DNA of 64,000 bases from an uncultured Halieaceae bacterium (GTDB taxonomy: Bacteria; Pseudomonadota; Gammaproteobacteria; Pseudomonadales; Halieaceae): contig CALJFL010000048.1 in assembly GCA_938074135.1 (NCBI GenBank), positions 1-64,000 on the forward strand, given 5' to 3'. The position numbers and the translations under genes were made by a program. Under the pieces are notes generated by a model. The model was not told the DNA's origin. It was given only the letters and a program-made list of their open reading frames with translations, and did no database searches. Below, piece by piece: positions 28,328-37,140 of this stretch. The stretch's first letter is position 1, and every line of letters begins with the position of its first letter.

Positions 28328-28567
28328 TTAGCTGCAACCGGGATCCGCTTGACAGTTCTCGTCGTTCCCCCGGCAGGTATTCAAGTCGAGTACATACCAC
28401 AGGTAGCAACGGGAGAATATGCCGTTGAGGATCAGGAAGCTGGAAGTCAGCATAACGAACCACTCAATGCCGTTCAGCTGAGGCCTGGAAAGGGCCCACG
28501 CGAGCAGCGCCAGACCGGCGAGCAAGCGAATAACGCGTTCTGCATTGCCCAGGTTTTTTTCAATCAT
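28328..28567 (-). CDS. DUF2892 (YgaP-like) inner-membrane protein
   Basis: 79 residues from ATG 28567. Family start IEKNLGNAERVIRLLAGLALL, two membrane spans (about 12-28 and 36-52), and a Cys-bearing tail (FSRCYLWYVLDLNTCRGNDENCQADPGC has four cysteines in all after the second span). DUF2892 domains occur alone or fused to rhodanese domains and are tied to sulfur handling. It stands 12 nt upstream of the DCC gene. Confidence 0.78.
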   Translation of the reverse strand: MIEKNLGNAERVIRLLAGLALLAWALSRPQLNGIEWFVMLTSSFLILNGIFSRCYLWYVLDLNTCRGNDENCQADPGCS

Positions 28568-28694
28568 ATCAAGGTGCCTGAATATGTAAGTTGCTAGGTT
28601 TACGCGGCTTGTGGCCAGCCGGATGACTAAAACTTGACCGTAAAATTCACGCACGGCACCCTGTCATCAGATTAATAACAAGAAGAGTAGCCTC

Positions 28695-29234
28695 ATGACC
28701 CAGCACGAGTACGTTTTTGTGGCCGTCTCCATTATCCTCGGTCTGGCAATTACTCGCCTGTTACACACGGTGGCAATGCTGATAAGGGCTCACAAACGGG
28801 TTCGTTTTCACTGGGCGACAGCGATCTGGGGACTGAGCGTAATGTCTTACATTCTCCAGCTCTGGTGGGTAGGCTGGGGGTTGAGAGATCTGCCGCAATG
28901 GGCGTTTACTGATTTTTTGATCCTGGTGATAGGCTCGATCTGTATCTATGGTGCCGCAGAAATGGCGTTGCCGGTGCCCGACGAGGACCGACTGGATATG
29001 CTTGAGCACAGCCAGAATCTCGGGCGCCTATCTGCCCTGTCGATGCTGGTGTACTTCCTGATTGGCCCCTACGTGAACCTGACGATGTACAAGGTAGAGT
29101 TGCTGCCGGCCCTTTTAGTACCGTTAATGGGTATCGCAATGATGGGGCTTATTATTTTTGTACCCCGTTGGTTCCGCCAGATTGCCGTATTGTTTGCCGG
29201 CTATAGCCTCTGGATACTGCTGCTCACGGCCTGA
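28695..29234 (+). CDS. Multi-span membrane protein, unknown
   Basis: 179 residues with five to six hydrophobic spans (starting at about residues 6, 41, 70, 115, 138 and 160). The opening EYVFVAVSIILGLAITRLLH recurs in uncharacterised small bacterial membrane proteins. No motif points to a function. Divergent from the DUF2892 gene and convergent with the amidohydrolase. Confidence 0.65.
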   Translation: MTQHEYVFVAVSIILGLAITRLLHTVAMLIRAHKRVRFHWATAIWGLSVMSYILQLWWVGWGLRDLPQWAFTDFLILVIGSICIYGAAEMALPVPDEDRLDMLEHSQNLGRLSALSMLVYFLIGPYVNLTMYKVELLPALLVPLMGIAMMGLIIFVPRWFRQIAVLFAGYSLWILLLTA

Positions 29235-29261
29235 CCGTGTTGCGGTCCAATTGCCGAGCTG

Positions 29262-30992
29262 TCAGGCCGTCATGGGCTGCGCGCCACGGATGAGTTTGCC
29301 CGGGGTAGCCCCGGTATATTCCCCGTTTTCCATGATGACTTCCCCATTGACTATCGTCGCAAGGTAACCCCTGGCGCCCTGGAAGAGACGACGGCCGCCC
29401 GCGGGCAGGTCAAAGATGATTTCGGGTGCCTCCACCTGCAATTCGTCGAAGTCGATCAGGTTAAGGTCGGCTTTCATGCCGGCTTCGATGGTTCCGCGGT
29501 CCTCCAGGCCGACACAGCGTGCCGTGTCGAAGGTTTGCATCTTCACGGCCTGCTCTAGAGAGAAACGGTGGCCCCGCTTCCGGTCACGAACGAAATAGCT
29601 GAGCATTTGCGTGGGCACGCTGGCATCGCACAGCACGCCACAGTGGGCGCCGGTGTCGGCCAGTGACAGTACCGTGCTGTCGTCTTCCAGCAATGCCACC
29701 TGGCGACTGAGGTCGCCAGCACTGTAGCCAAAGCAGGGGAAGTAGATGACATTCTTGCCATCATTTTTCATCATGGCGTCGTAGCAGTACTGGCGCGGTG
29801 GTACGCCCGCTTGAGCTGCTCGGGCTGCGATACTGTCTTCGGCAGAGGGCTCGTAGTTTGGCGGATCGCCCAGTTCATAAAGCTTGTCCCAGCCAGCGAT
29901 AATCGTGTCCATGAAGTCGTCGCCCATCAGCGGATCATCCTCCGCCAGAATTGCCGCTCTCACTTCAGGCTTGCGCAGTTCAGTCAGCCTTTCCTCGTGT
30001 GACATGATCGACAGTGCCGCGTAGTTGCTGTGAAAGCTGAACGGATTGACGGTGCCATCCCAGCTGAGCAAGATATTGACCGGCCGCGCGCCCACATGAG
30101 GGATCAACCTGGCGCCTTCTGCGTTGGCCTCACGCACGTAAGCCAACTGTTTCAGCACTCGTGGCCAGTCTTCTTCCTCGCGGAAAAACAGGACGAAGTT
30201 GATCTGGCACTTGTTCTGCAGTGACAGCCGCTTCATCCAGTCCATTTCTTTTTCCCAGTCGTTGAAATCGGACACCACGCCGTAAATCCCCTTGCCGCCG
30301 AGCTCGCCAATGGCGTTGCCGATACCGAGCAATTCGTCCTCATCGGCATAGGTGCCGGGCATCGCGATTTCCTCCCGGGTGGTATGCAGTTCGGTGCGGG
30401 AAGTGGTGAATCCCAGGGCGCCCGCTTGTATCCCTTCCTTGACGATGTCGGCCATCTGGCTCACATCTTCGGCGGTGGCGACTTCGTTCTTGCGCCCGCG
30501 ATCGCCCATCACATAGGTGCGTACCGCGCAGTGCGGTACCTGGGCACCAACGTCAATGGCCCGGGGGAAGGCTTCAACGGCGTCTAGATACTCGGGAAAT
30601 GACTCCCAATTCCACTTCACACCTTCGTGCAATGCGCTGCCTGGAATGTCCTCGACATCTTCCATGACAGCGATCAGCCGGTCATGTGCTTCATCGTTGG
30701 ACGCGCAGGGGGCAAAGCCCACGCCGCAGTTACCCATGATCAGCGTGGTAATACCGTGGTTGGCGGCGGGGCTGCACAGAGGGTCCCAGGTCGCCTGACC
30801 GTCCATGTGCGAATGTACGTCTACCCAGCCCGGCGCCAACAATTTGCCCTGCGCATCGATCTCGCGCCTGGCCTCGCCATCGACCGCGCCGACCTTGGCG
30901 ATTTTGCCGCCGCTGATGGCGACGTCACCATCGAATGATGGGCTGCCGGTCCCATCGACAATGGTGGCGTTGCGGATGATCAGATCGTACAT
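29262..30992 (-). CDS. D-aminoacylase/N-acyl-D-amino-acid deacylase-like amidohydrolase
   Basis: 576 residues. Amidohydrolase fold: H60 and H62 in [11 protein letters not shown]89 in [11 protein letters not shown] (a metal ligand in D-aminoacylases), and a C-terminal [16 protein letters not shown] strand. The usual T-H-M-R-D-E ligand motif is not seen; the aligned stretch reads YGVVSDFND. Related proteins without that motif are common near lipid/steroid catabolic genes. Likely an amidase of unknown substrate. Confidence 0.75.
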   Translation of the reverse strand: MYDLIIRNATIVDGTGSPSFDGDVAISGGKIAKVGAVDGEARREIDAQGKLLAPGWVDVHSHMDGQATWDPLCSPAANHGITTLIMGNCGVGFAPCASNDEAHDRLIAVMEDVEDIPGSALHEGVKWNWESFPEYLDAVEAFPRAIDVGAQVPHCAVRTYVMGDRGRKNEVATAEDVSQMADIVKEGIQAGALGFTTSRTELHTTREEIAMPGTYADEDELLGIGNAIGELGGKGIYGVVSDFNDWEKEMDWMKRLSLQNKCQINFVLFFREEEDWPRVLKQLAYVREANAEGARLIPHVGARPVNILLSWDGTVNPFSFHSNYAALSIMSHEERLTELRKPEVRAAILAEDDPLMGDDFMDTIIAGWDKLYELGDPPNYEPSAEDSIAARAAQAGVPPRQYCYDAMMKNDGKNVIYFPCFGYSAGDLSRQVALLEDDSTVLSLADTGAHCGVLCDASVPTQMLSYFVRDRKRGHRFSLEQAVKMQTFDTARCVGLEDRGTIEAGMKADLNLIDFDELQVEAPEIIFDLPAGGRRLFQGARGYLATIVNGEVIMENGEYTGATPGKLIRGAQPMTA

Positions 30993-31297
30993 GGGGGTAA
31001 TCTCTAAGCTGCCTCATTAACGGCTGATAACATACCCTCGGCGGCATGAAATTGCATCCGCTTACGCCCTATAGAAAGGTCCTGGTCTCCCTAAGGCCTT
31101 GCTGGTGTGCATTTCTGGACCCCAACCGCTTGTGCTTTTTTGGAGCTGCCTTCCAACCAGGGCACGTGCCAGCCCCACAGGCACTGGCGTCGGTCTTGCG
31201 GCATACTGTGGATGGAGCGACGCGGGTTGCCCGTCGGTCAGCTTGGTCGACAAGGGCACCTTGCGTGGATGACCTTTAGGGTCGAGAAAGAGGGTGT
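30993..31297. other. 305-bp gap without a recognisable gene
   Basis: Open frames of 77 and 94 codons on either strand show no family features, no ribosome site and no codon pattern like the neighbours. No palindrome, tandem repeat or tRNA-like fold was seen. The last 20 bases give the GAGGGT ribosome site of the sulfotransferase. It should contain promoters for both flanking divergent genes. Confidence 0.4.
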
Positions 31298-32107
31298 ATG
31301 GCCAGATATGTGATCGGTATCGGCTCGCAACGATGCGGTACAACATTACTTCACGCCTTGCTGGACACCGCCCGTGGCCTTGCTATGCATCCGGTGAAGG
31401 AATTGCATTATTTCGATGTAAAGTACGGGCTGCGACCCCTGCCACTGCAGCAGTCGCGTGCCAGGCGCAGGCTGCTCCGGCAAATACTCAGGCCTCACAC
31501 GCTTTTTGCCGGTCCGCGCATGTTGGCAGCGAGAACGAATTGGCTGTTGGCCAGGAGTGCGGTGGCGGACTACCCTTACGAGCGCTTGTTTGGCAACCTG
31601 ACGATTGGTAATGATGCCGTCGGAGAGGTGACGCCGGAGTATATGCTGCTACCTGCTTCGGACGTTCATCACATGCGCGAAGCTCTCGGCGATGCTCATA
31701 TCATTTTGCTTACTCGCGATCCCATGCAGCGCTTGCTGTCGTCGCTCAAATTACGCTTTGATGCCGTCGGTGTCGATCTGCAGTCAATGGGTAAGCAGGA
31801 TGCCGAGCAGCAGCTTCTAGCCTTCCTTGACCAGAACCGGGGCTGGATCACGCGGCAGAGAGCGTTCAATGACTACGCTGGCGCCGCTGAGAAATACTCG
31901 CGCGAATTTTCCAATCTCCTGATACTCGATTACCAGGCGCTGGTGGATGAGCGAGTAGGGCGGGGGCAGCTGGAACGTTTTCTTGGTGTTGCATTTGATG
32001 TCGAGGCTTACCAGCGTGTTCTCGGCCATCGCCATAACGCGCATCACCGTGCGCTGCCGGAATCTTCTGTCGTGACAGAGCGGATGAGAGCACTGTTTCA
32101 GTTGTAA
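31298..32107 (+). CDS. Sulfotransferase family protein
   Basis: 269 residues. PAPS-binding 5' phosphosulfate loop near the N terminus (VIGIGSQRCGTTLLHALLD, about 5-22) and the 3'-phosphate region ILLTRDPMQRLLSSLK. Transfers sulfate from PAPS to a hydroxyl or amine acceptor. Single gene between divergent/convergent neighbours. The acceptor is unknown; a second, different sulfotransferase lies at 45764. Confidence 0.82.
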   Translation: MARYVIGIGSQRCGTTLLHALLDTARGLAMHPVKELHYFDVKYGLRPLPLQQSRARRRLLRQILRPHTLFAGPRMLAARTNWLLARSAVADYPYERLFGNLTIGNDAVGEVTPEYMLLPASDVHHMREALGDAHIILLTRDPMQRLLSSLKLRFDAVGVDLQSMGKQDAEQQLLAFLDQNRGWITRQRAFNDYAGAAEKYSREFSNLLILDYQALVDERVGRGQLERFLGVAFDVEAYQRVLGHRHNAHHRALPESSVVTERMRALFQL

Positions 32108-32161
32108 TGAAGGACGAGTAGTCTGTCCTTGCTGTTGTAGGTCAGATGGAGCGGTAAGCGT

Positions 32162-33100
32162 TCATCGCGCAATATCGAAACACACCTTGATGGCGCCGCT
32201 GGCGCGGTCCGCGGCGGTGTTGAAAGCTTCCACTGCACCATCCAACGGAAATCGATGAGAGATTAAAATATCGGCAATATGGGGGTTGGCGTGCAGGAGC
32301 TGTGCAGCCTCCTCAAAGGTGCGTCCCGGGCTGACACATTTGTAACCCGCGGCGGATATCATTTCGATCTCCTTGGCGCAGAAGCTGATATCTACCTCAA
32401 CCGGCTGCCAGAAACTGCCTACCATACCGATCCGGCCCCTTGGCTTTACGTGTGCAATGGCCTCGGCAACGGAACTGCTATTGCCCACGGCATCGATGAC
32501 TACATCGTAGCCGTCAACAGTGTCTATATTACCGCCGAGCGCTCTTGCCGCGGTCTGTTGTGCGCTGTGACGGGCTTTGATATCAAAGGGCATGCCGCGT
32601 GCTTGCAGTACCGCGGCCGTAGCCAGACCGATGGCACCGGCGCCTAGAATGAGCAATCGGTCGGAAGGTGTGACACGGGCCTGATTGAGGCCATGTACAG
32701 CCACTGCCAGTGGTTCGACCAGGCAGGCGTTGCTGATATCAAGCCCCGAGGGGAGCGCGTAAACGAGGTGCTCGGGCACCGCCACGTACTCGGCCATACC
32801 TCCGGGATGGTCAATGCCAAGGTACGTAGCTCCGTGCAGACACAGTGGATAGCGTCCCTCGTCGCAATAGTCACAGTGATGACAGCCGACAACCGGCTCC
32901 ACCGCCACCGCTGTGCCATCCGGCGTATAGCCGGCGAATTCATGCCCCATAATGCTGCCCTCTGCCCAACCCAGATTAATCAGGTGGAGGTCAGAGCCGC
33001 AGATCGAAGAGGAAGCGACCCTGACCAGCACGTCGTTGCCGTCGGGCTTTGCCGTGTCGATCAGTTCGGGTTTGCCCGCACTGATACGAATCGCTTTCAT
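32162..33100 (-). CDS. Zinc-dependent medium-chain alcohol dehydrogenase
   Basis: 312 residues, about 30-40 shorter than typical. Catalytic zinc ligands C34, H52 and E53 (SSICGSDLH, GHEFAG), structural zinc cysteines C73, C76, C79, C87, and the NAD-binding LILGAGAIGLATA. Reversible alcohol/aldehyde or polyol oxidation. It lies 16 nt downstream of the P450 gene on the same strand, so it may oxidise the alcohol the P450 makes. Confidence 0.87.
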   Translation of the reverse strand: MKAIRISAGKPELIDTAKPDGNDVLVRVASSSICGSDLHLINLGWAEGSIMGHEFAGYTPDGTAVAVEPVVGCHHCDYCDEGRYPLCLHGATYLGIDHPGGMAEYVAVPEHLVYALPSGLDISNACLVEPLAVAVHGLNQARVTPSDRLLILGAGAIGLATAAVLQARGMPFDIKARHSAQQTAARALGGNIDTVDGYDVVIDAVGNSSSVAEAIAHVKPRGRIGMVGSFWQPVEVDISFCAKEIEMISAAGYKCVSPGRTFEEAAQLLHANPHIADILISHRFPLDGAVEAFNTAADRASGAIKVCFDIAR

Positions 33101-33116
33101 CAGGTCTCCCGGGTTG

Positions 33117-34361
33117 CTATGCCACGTTTGTTTTCAGCATTAGCTTTTTGAATACCACCGCATTGTGGTCGTGTTCGTCCCGCTCGGGTTCGCCGTCGAG
33201 CTCAATGTCGGGGAAGCGCTTGAACAATTCCGAGATGGTGAGGTAGAGCTGGCGCTTGGCCAGTGCCGCCCCGATGCAGTAGCGCGGACCGTAGCCGAAC
33301 AGTACATCCGGATTAAATTCGCGCTGCACATCGAATACCTCGGGATTCTCATAATACTCCGGGTCGTAGTCTTTGAGGTGGGGCATCATCAGAATCATCT
33401 GTCCTTTGCGGACCTTGTGGCCCAGGACCTCCATGTCTTCGGGTGCGTAGCGGGCAAACCCCATCTTGGACGAGACCCCCCAGCGGCTAATCTCGCTGAA
33501 GGCGTTGGAAAAGGCGTCCGGAGAGGCCATTGCCGCAGCAATCTGATCCCTGTGCTTCAATAATGCATAGACCGACCATTGTTGCGCCACGAGTGTGGTG
33601 TCAGCGCCGGCGCCGATCAATGCGAGGATAAGTGTGACAATATCGCCTTCGACGAAGTCTGGGTTTTCCTGCTCTATTTTCAACAAGGTACTGAGAAAAT
33701 CACCCTGCTCGGGTGCCTGTCGTCGTTCAGCGATAACCTCGCGGATGATGTCGATGGCTCGGTTGCTATCCTGTCTGGCGGCCTCGCGACGCTCATCGGA
33801 GATGGTCGGATTCCAGGCTTCGGTGAAGGTGAGCACGACCTTGCGAATATCCGGCCAGTATTTCTCGGGAATTCCGACCATGCGGGTGATCGAGATAAAG
33901 GGGATGTGCTGGGCAATCTCCTCGATGTAGTCAAAGCTGTCCGGTGTGCCAAGGTCGTCAAACAGGCGCTTCACGTCGGGCTCGATGCGGGCCTGGATCT
34001 TGTCGACGACATTGCGCGAAAACGCAGGGGCGGTTACCCGTCTCACCAATCGATGGTGATCGTGGTCAGCCAGCAGGCTGTGGCCAATCATCGACCGCTC
34101 GAAGTTCGTCCACTCGTCCTCTGGAGGCCTCGCGGGTGCAAACTCCCAGTCATAGAAATCGGAAGAGAGGTATTCCTCCTTCCAACAGGCCATGATGTCG
34201 GGCATGCGAGTCATGATCCAGGCCTGCCAGGGTTCGTACCAGACCAGCGGGCCGCGCTTGGCCAATTCCAGGCAGGCGGGAACGGGGTCCACCATGTACT
34301 GCGGTGAGTTGGGATCAAAGATCTCCTCAATCGGCGGTAGATCCTGTTGAATCTGGGTCAT
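33117..34361 (-). CDS. Cytochrome P450 (CYP)
   Basis: 414 residues, soluble bacterial type. I-helix AGADTT at 251-256, ExxR at E290-R293, haem-binding FGYGPRYCIG with C362. N terminus lacks a membrane anchor. Hydroxylates a C-H bond using electrons from a ferredoxin, which is not encoded next to it. With the alcohol dehydrogenase behind it and an aldehyde dehydrogenase divergent from it, it fits stepwise oxidation of a terminal methyl to acid. The family resembles CYP125/CYP153-like alkane or terpenoid hydroxylases only in general terms. Confidence 0.92.
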   Translation of the reverse strand: MTQIQQDLPPIEEIFDPNSPQYMVDPVPACLELAKRGPLVWYEPWQAWIMTRMPDIMACWKEEYLSSDFYDWEFAPARPPEDEWTNFERSMIGHSLLADHDHHRLVRRVTAPAFSRNVVDKIQARIEPDVKRLFDDLGTPDSFDYIEEIAQHIPFISITRMVGIPEKYWPDIRKVVLTFTEAWNPTISDERREAARQDSNRAIDIIREVIAERRQAPEQGDFLSTLLKIEQENPDFVEGDIVTLILALIGAGADTTLVAQQWSVYALLKHRDQIAAAMASPDAFSNAFSEISRWGVSSKMGFARYAPEDMEVLGHKVRKGQMILMMPHLKDYDPEYYENPEVFDVQREFNPDVLFGYGPRYCIGAALAKRQLYLTISELFKRFPDIELDGEPERDEHDHNAVVFKKLMLKTNVA

Positions 34362-34453
34362 TCGGTCTCTCCTGGGTGCGGGCGCTATCTCATTGCAACC
34401 CGCGTTGATGTCATGCTGTAACGATAGTGGGCCAGCCTGCGAAGCGCCACCCC

Positions 34454-34477
34454 AAAAGTATATGAATGTATACTTTT
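34454..34477. promoter_or_regulatory. Perfect palindrome between P450 and aldehyde dehydrogenase genes
   Basis: AAAAGTATA (34454-34462) and TATACTTTT (34469-34477) with a six-base spacer, 9 of 9 pairs. It sits in the 231-bp divergent intergenic region, 93 bp from the P450 start and 115 bp from the dehydrogenase start, the place for an operator that controls both. The arrangement resembles TetR-family operators. No TetR gene is adjacent. Confidence 0.6.
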
Positions 34478-34592
34478 AAGCAAAGTCGAATTATGTCAGC
34501 TTGGTCGCCGGCTGAACAGTGCTGACACTACGCCGCTGGCTCAATCCTGGTCTATAGTGAGTGAGGCTGATCTAAACCGCAGGAGAAAGACC

Positions 34593-36113
34593 ATGCAATA
34601 TGCAATGCCCGGCAGCGACGACGCGCTGTATACCTTCAAAAACCGTTATGAAAACTACATTGGTGGTGAATGGGTTGCACCACTGGAAGGCAAGTACTTT
34701 GAGAACATCTCGCCGGTCACGGGTGAGTCTTTCTGCGAAATGCCGCGCTCGACGCCAGCGGACCTGAACAAGGCGCTTGATGCTGCGCACGCCGCCGCTG
34801 ATGCCTGGGGCAAGACGGCCGCCGCAGAGCGCTCCAATGTCCTGTTAAAAATAGCCGACCGGATTGAGGCGAACCTTGAAACCCTCGCCTATGTAGAGAC
34901 CTGGGAAAATGGCAAGGCCATACGTGAGACCCTGAACGCGGACATCCCGCTGCTGGCGGATCATTTTCGCTATTTCGCCGGTTGTATTCGCGCCCAGGAA
35001 GGCAGCGCCAGTGAGATTGATGCCAACACCGTGAGCTATCATTTCTACGAGCCCCTGGGTGTCGTGGGCCAGATTATCCCGTGGAACTTTCCCTTGCTCA
35101 TGGCCGGCTGGAAGCTCGCCCCGGCATTGGCAGCCGGCAACTGTGTGGTGTTGAAACCGGCCGAGCAGACACCCACCTCTATCCTGGTGTTGATGGAGAT
35201 GATCGGTGACCTGCTGCCCGCCGGCGTTGTTAATATCCTCAACGGGTATGGTGAGGAGATCGGTCAGGCCTTGGCCAGCTCAGACAGAATTGCCAAGATA
35301 GCGTTCACCGGCTCCACAGCGGTTGGCCACCTGATACTGGCCAACGCGGCCAAAACCCTCATTCCCTCCACGGTGGAACTGGGCGGCAAGTCACCGAATA
35401 TTTACTTTGAAGATGTGCTGCAACAGGAGGACGAGTTTGTCAGCAAGTGTGTTGAGGGGCTATTGCTGGGCTTCTTCAATCAGGGTGAGGTCTGCACCTG
35501 CCCATCCAGGGCTCTGGTGCAGGAGAGTATTTATGGCGATTTTATCGACATGGTTCTCGCCCGGGCCCAGAGCATCAAGCAAGGTAACCCCTTCGATACA
35601 GAGACCATGGTGGGCGCCCAGGCTTCAAAGGAGCAATTCGACAAAATCATGAGTTATATGGATGTGGCACGCGAAGATGGCGCCCATTTCCTGATGGGTG
35701 GTAAGCAGGCGACAGTGGGTAGCGATATTGCGGGGGGTTATTACGTGGAGCCAACCCTGCTGCAGGGCACCAACGATATGCGGGTGTTCCAGGAGGAGAT
35801 TTTCGGCCCGACCCTCGGGGTGACCAGTTTCAAGGATGAGGCCGAAGCGCTGGCGATTGCCAATGCGACAGAGTACGGGCTCGGTGCTGGTGTGTGGACC
35901 CGTGATACCAACCGTGCCTTCCGCATGGGCCGCGGTATCAAGGCTGGCAGGGTCTGGATGAATTGTTATCACGCCTATCCGGCGCACGCGGCGTTTGGTG
36001 GTTATAAGAAGTCTGGCATCGGGCGGGAAACCCACAAAATGGCGCTGGAGCACTACCAGCAAACCAAGAATATGCTGGTCAGTTACGACGTTAATCCGCT
36101 GGGTTTCTTCTAA
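34593..36113 (+). CDS. NAD-dependent aldehyde dehydrogenase (AldB/ExaC-like)
   Basis: 506 residues from ATG 34593 (AGGAG 8 nt upstream; a GTG 36 bp earlier is less likely). Catalytic glutamate in ELGGKSPNI and nucleophilic cysteine in [11 protein letters not shown], the arrangement of acetaldehyde dehydrogenase II/ExaC; C-terminal YDVNPLGFF is also typical. Oxidises aldehydes to acids. Divergent from the P450-alcohol dehydrogenase pair. Confidence 0.92.
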   Translation: MQYAMPGSDDALYTFKNRYENYIGGEWVAPLEGKYFENISPVTGESFCEMPRSTPADLNKALDAAHAAADAWGKTAAAERSNVLLKIADRIEANLETLAYVETWENGKAIRETLNADIPLLADHFRYFAGCIRAQEGSASEIDANTVSYHFYEPLGVVGQIIPWNFPLLMAGWKLAPALAAGNCVVLKPAEQTPTSILVLMEMIGDLLPAGVVNILNGYGEEIGQALASSDRIAKIAFTGSTAVGHLILANAAKTLIPSTVELGGKSPNIYFEDVLQQEDEFVSKCVEGLLLGFFNQGEVCTCPSRALVQESIYGDFIDMVLARAQSIKQGNPFDTETMVGAQASKEQFDKIMSYMDVAREDGAHFLMGGKQATVGSDIAGGYYVEPTLLQGTNDMRVFQEEIFGPTLGVTSFKDEAEALAIANATEYGLGAGVWTRDTNRAFRMGRGIKAGRVWMNCYHAYPAHAAFGGYKKSGIGRETHKMALEHYQQTKNMLVSYDVNPLGFF

Positions 36114-36151
36114 CACGACAGGAGTTCTTCAATCACTGAGCAATCGATGCA

Positions 36152-37081
36152 GTGACCCTGGAGGTCGGTGTAACAGCCTGGACCGATCGCGCTGGCTGGC
36201 GCGCCAGGGCACTTGCAGAACAGGCCGCCTGGGCTCAGGCCCGGGGCTTTCACTCCCTTTGGTTACCGGAGAACCACTTCGGTGATTCTCGGGCCACCCC
36301 TTCGCCCTTAACCTTGTTGGCGGCGGCGGCCGCTGGTTCAGACACTATCAGACTGGCAACCACGTCTTATCTGCTGCCCATTCGTAATCCGATTCTGGCG
36401 GCGGAGGAGGTGGCTGTGTTGGACCAGCTGTCAGGGGGTCGTCTGATTCTGGGCGTTGGCCGGGGAATAGGCGCAGAGCTGTTCGATACCTTTGAACTGC
36501 CGGTGGCCGACAAGCGAGTTTTGTTCGAAAAAAACTTTCAGGCCATGCTGGCAGCGCTGCGTGGTGAGCCGCTGCGTGATGATCCGGCTAACACCGTAAC
36601 CCTGGCACCTTTGCCATTGCAGAAACCCCATCCGCCTATGTGGTTGGCGGCGATTGGTCCACTTGCCTTGCGCCAGAGTGGTCGTCTGGGTTTGCCTTAC
36701 CTGGCTTCGCCATTGGAGTCACTTGCGGTGCTAGCGGATAATCATGCTATCCACCGGCGGGCTCTGCACGAGGCGAGCCATCCTGACGTTACGACTGTAC
36801 CCGTTATGCGCAGCATTTTTGTCGCTGATCGGCCGGCATTGCTGTCACGGCTCGCCGAGGCGCTGCAGTCGGCAGTGCCGCCATCACTGCGCGAAAAGGC
36901 CGGCGCTATCAGTGACTGGGCGATCCTTGGCGACAGAATTGAGGTTCGCGACAAGCTGCAGGAATATATTGATGTTCTGGGAATGACTCACCTAGTCGCC
37001 CGTGGTCAAGTTTCCCGACTGGTGGTCGATGAGCAGATGGGCAGTCACGATTTGCTACTCGAGATCGCCGGGCAGCTTTGA
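36152..37081 (+). CDS. LLM-class flavin-dependent oxidoreductase
   Basis: 309 residues from GTG 36152 (weak ribosome site). Luciferase-like TIM barrel: SLWLPENHFGD, LLAAAAAGSDTIRLATTSYLLPIRNPILAAEEVAVLDQLSGGRLILGVGRG. Uses reduced FMN or F420 for monooxygenation or reduction. Not tied to a clear partner; follows the aldehyde dehydrogenase by 38 nt and may share its transcript. Confidence 0.85.
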   Translation: MTLEVGVTAWTDRAGWRARALAEQAAWAQARGFHSLWLPENHFGDSRATPSPLTLLAAAAAGSDTIRLATTSYLLPIRNPILAAEEVAVLDQLSGGRLILGVGRGIGAELFDTFELPVADKRVLFEKNFQAMLAALRGEPLRDDPANTVTLAPLPLQKPHPPMWLAAIGPLALRQSGRLGLPYLASPLESLAVLADNHAIHRRALHEASHPDVTTVPVMRSIFVADRPALLSRLAEALQSAVPPSLREKAGAISDWAILGDRIEVRDKLQEYIDVLGMTHLVARGQVSRLVVDEQMGSHDLLLEIAGQL

Positions 37082-37140
37082 TTACTGCGCGTATGCGCTA
37101 CAATGCGGCTCGCTCGTAAAAGTGTCAGGATGTGCCAGTA

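Noticed and set aside
31046..31346. Short open frames in the amidohydrolase-sulfotransferase gap as genes or IS remnant
   Set aside because: No ribosome site, no family match I can recognise, no terminal inverted repeats or target duplication seen.
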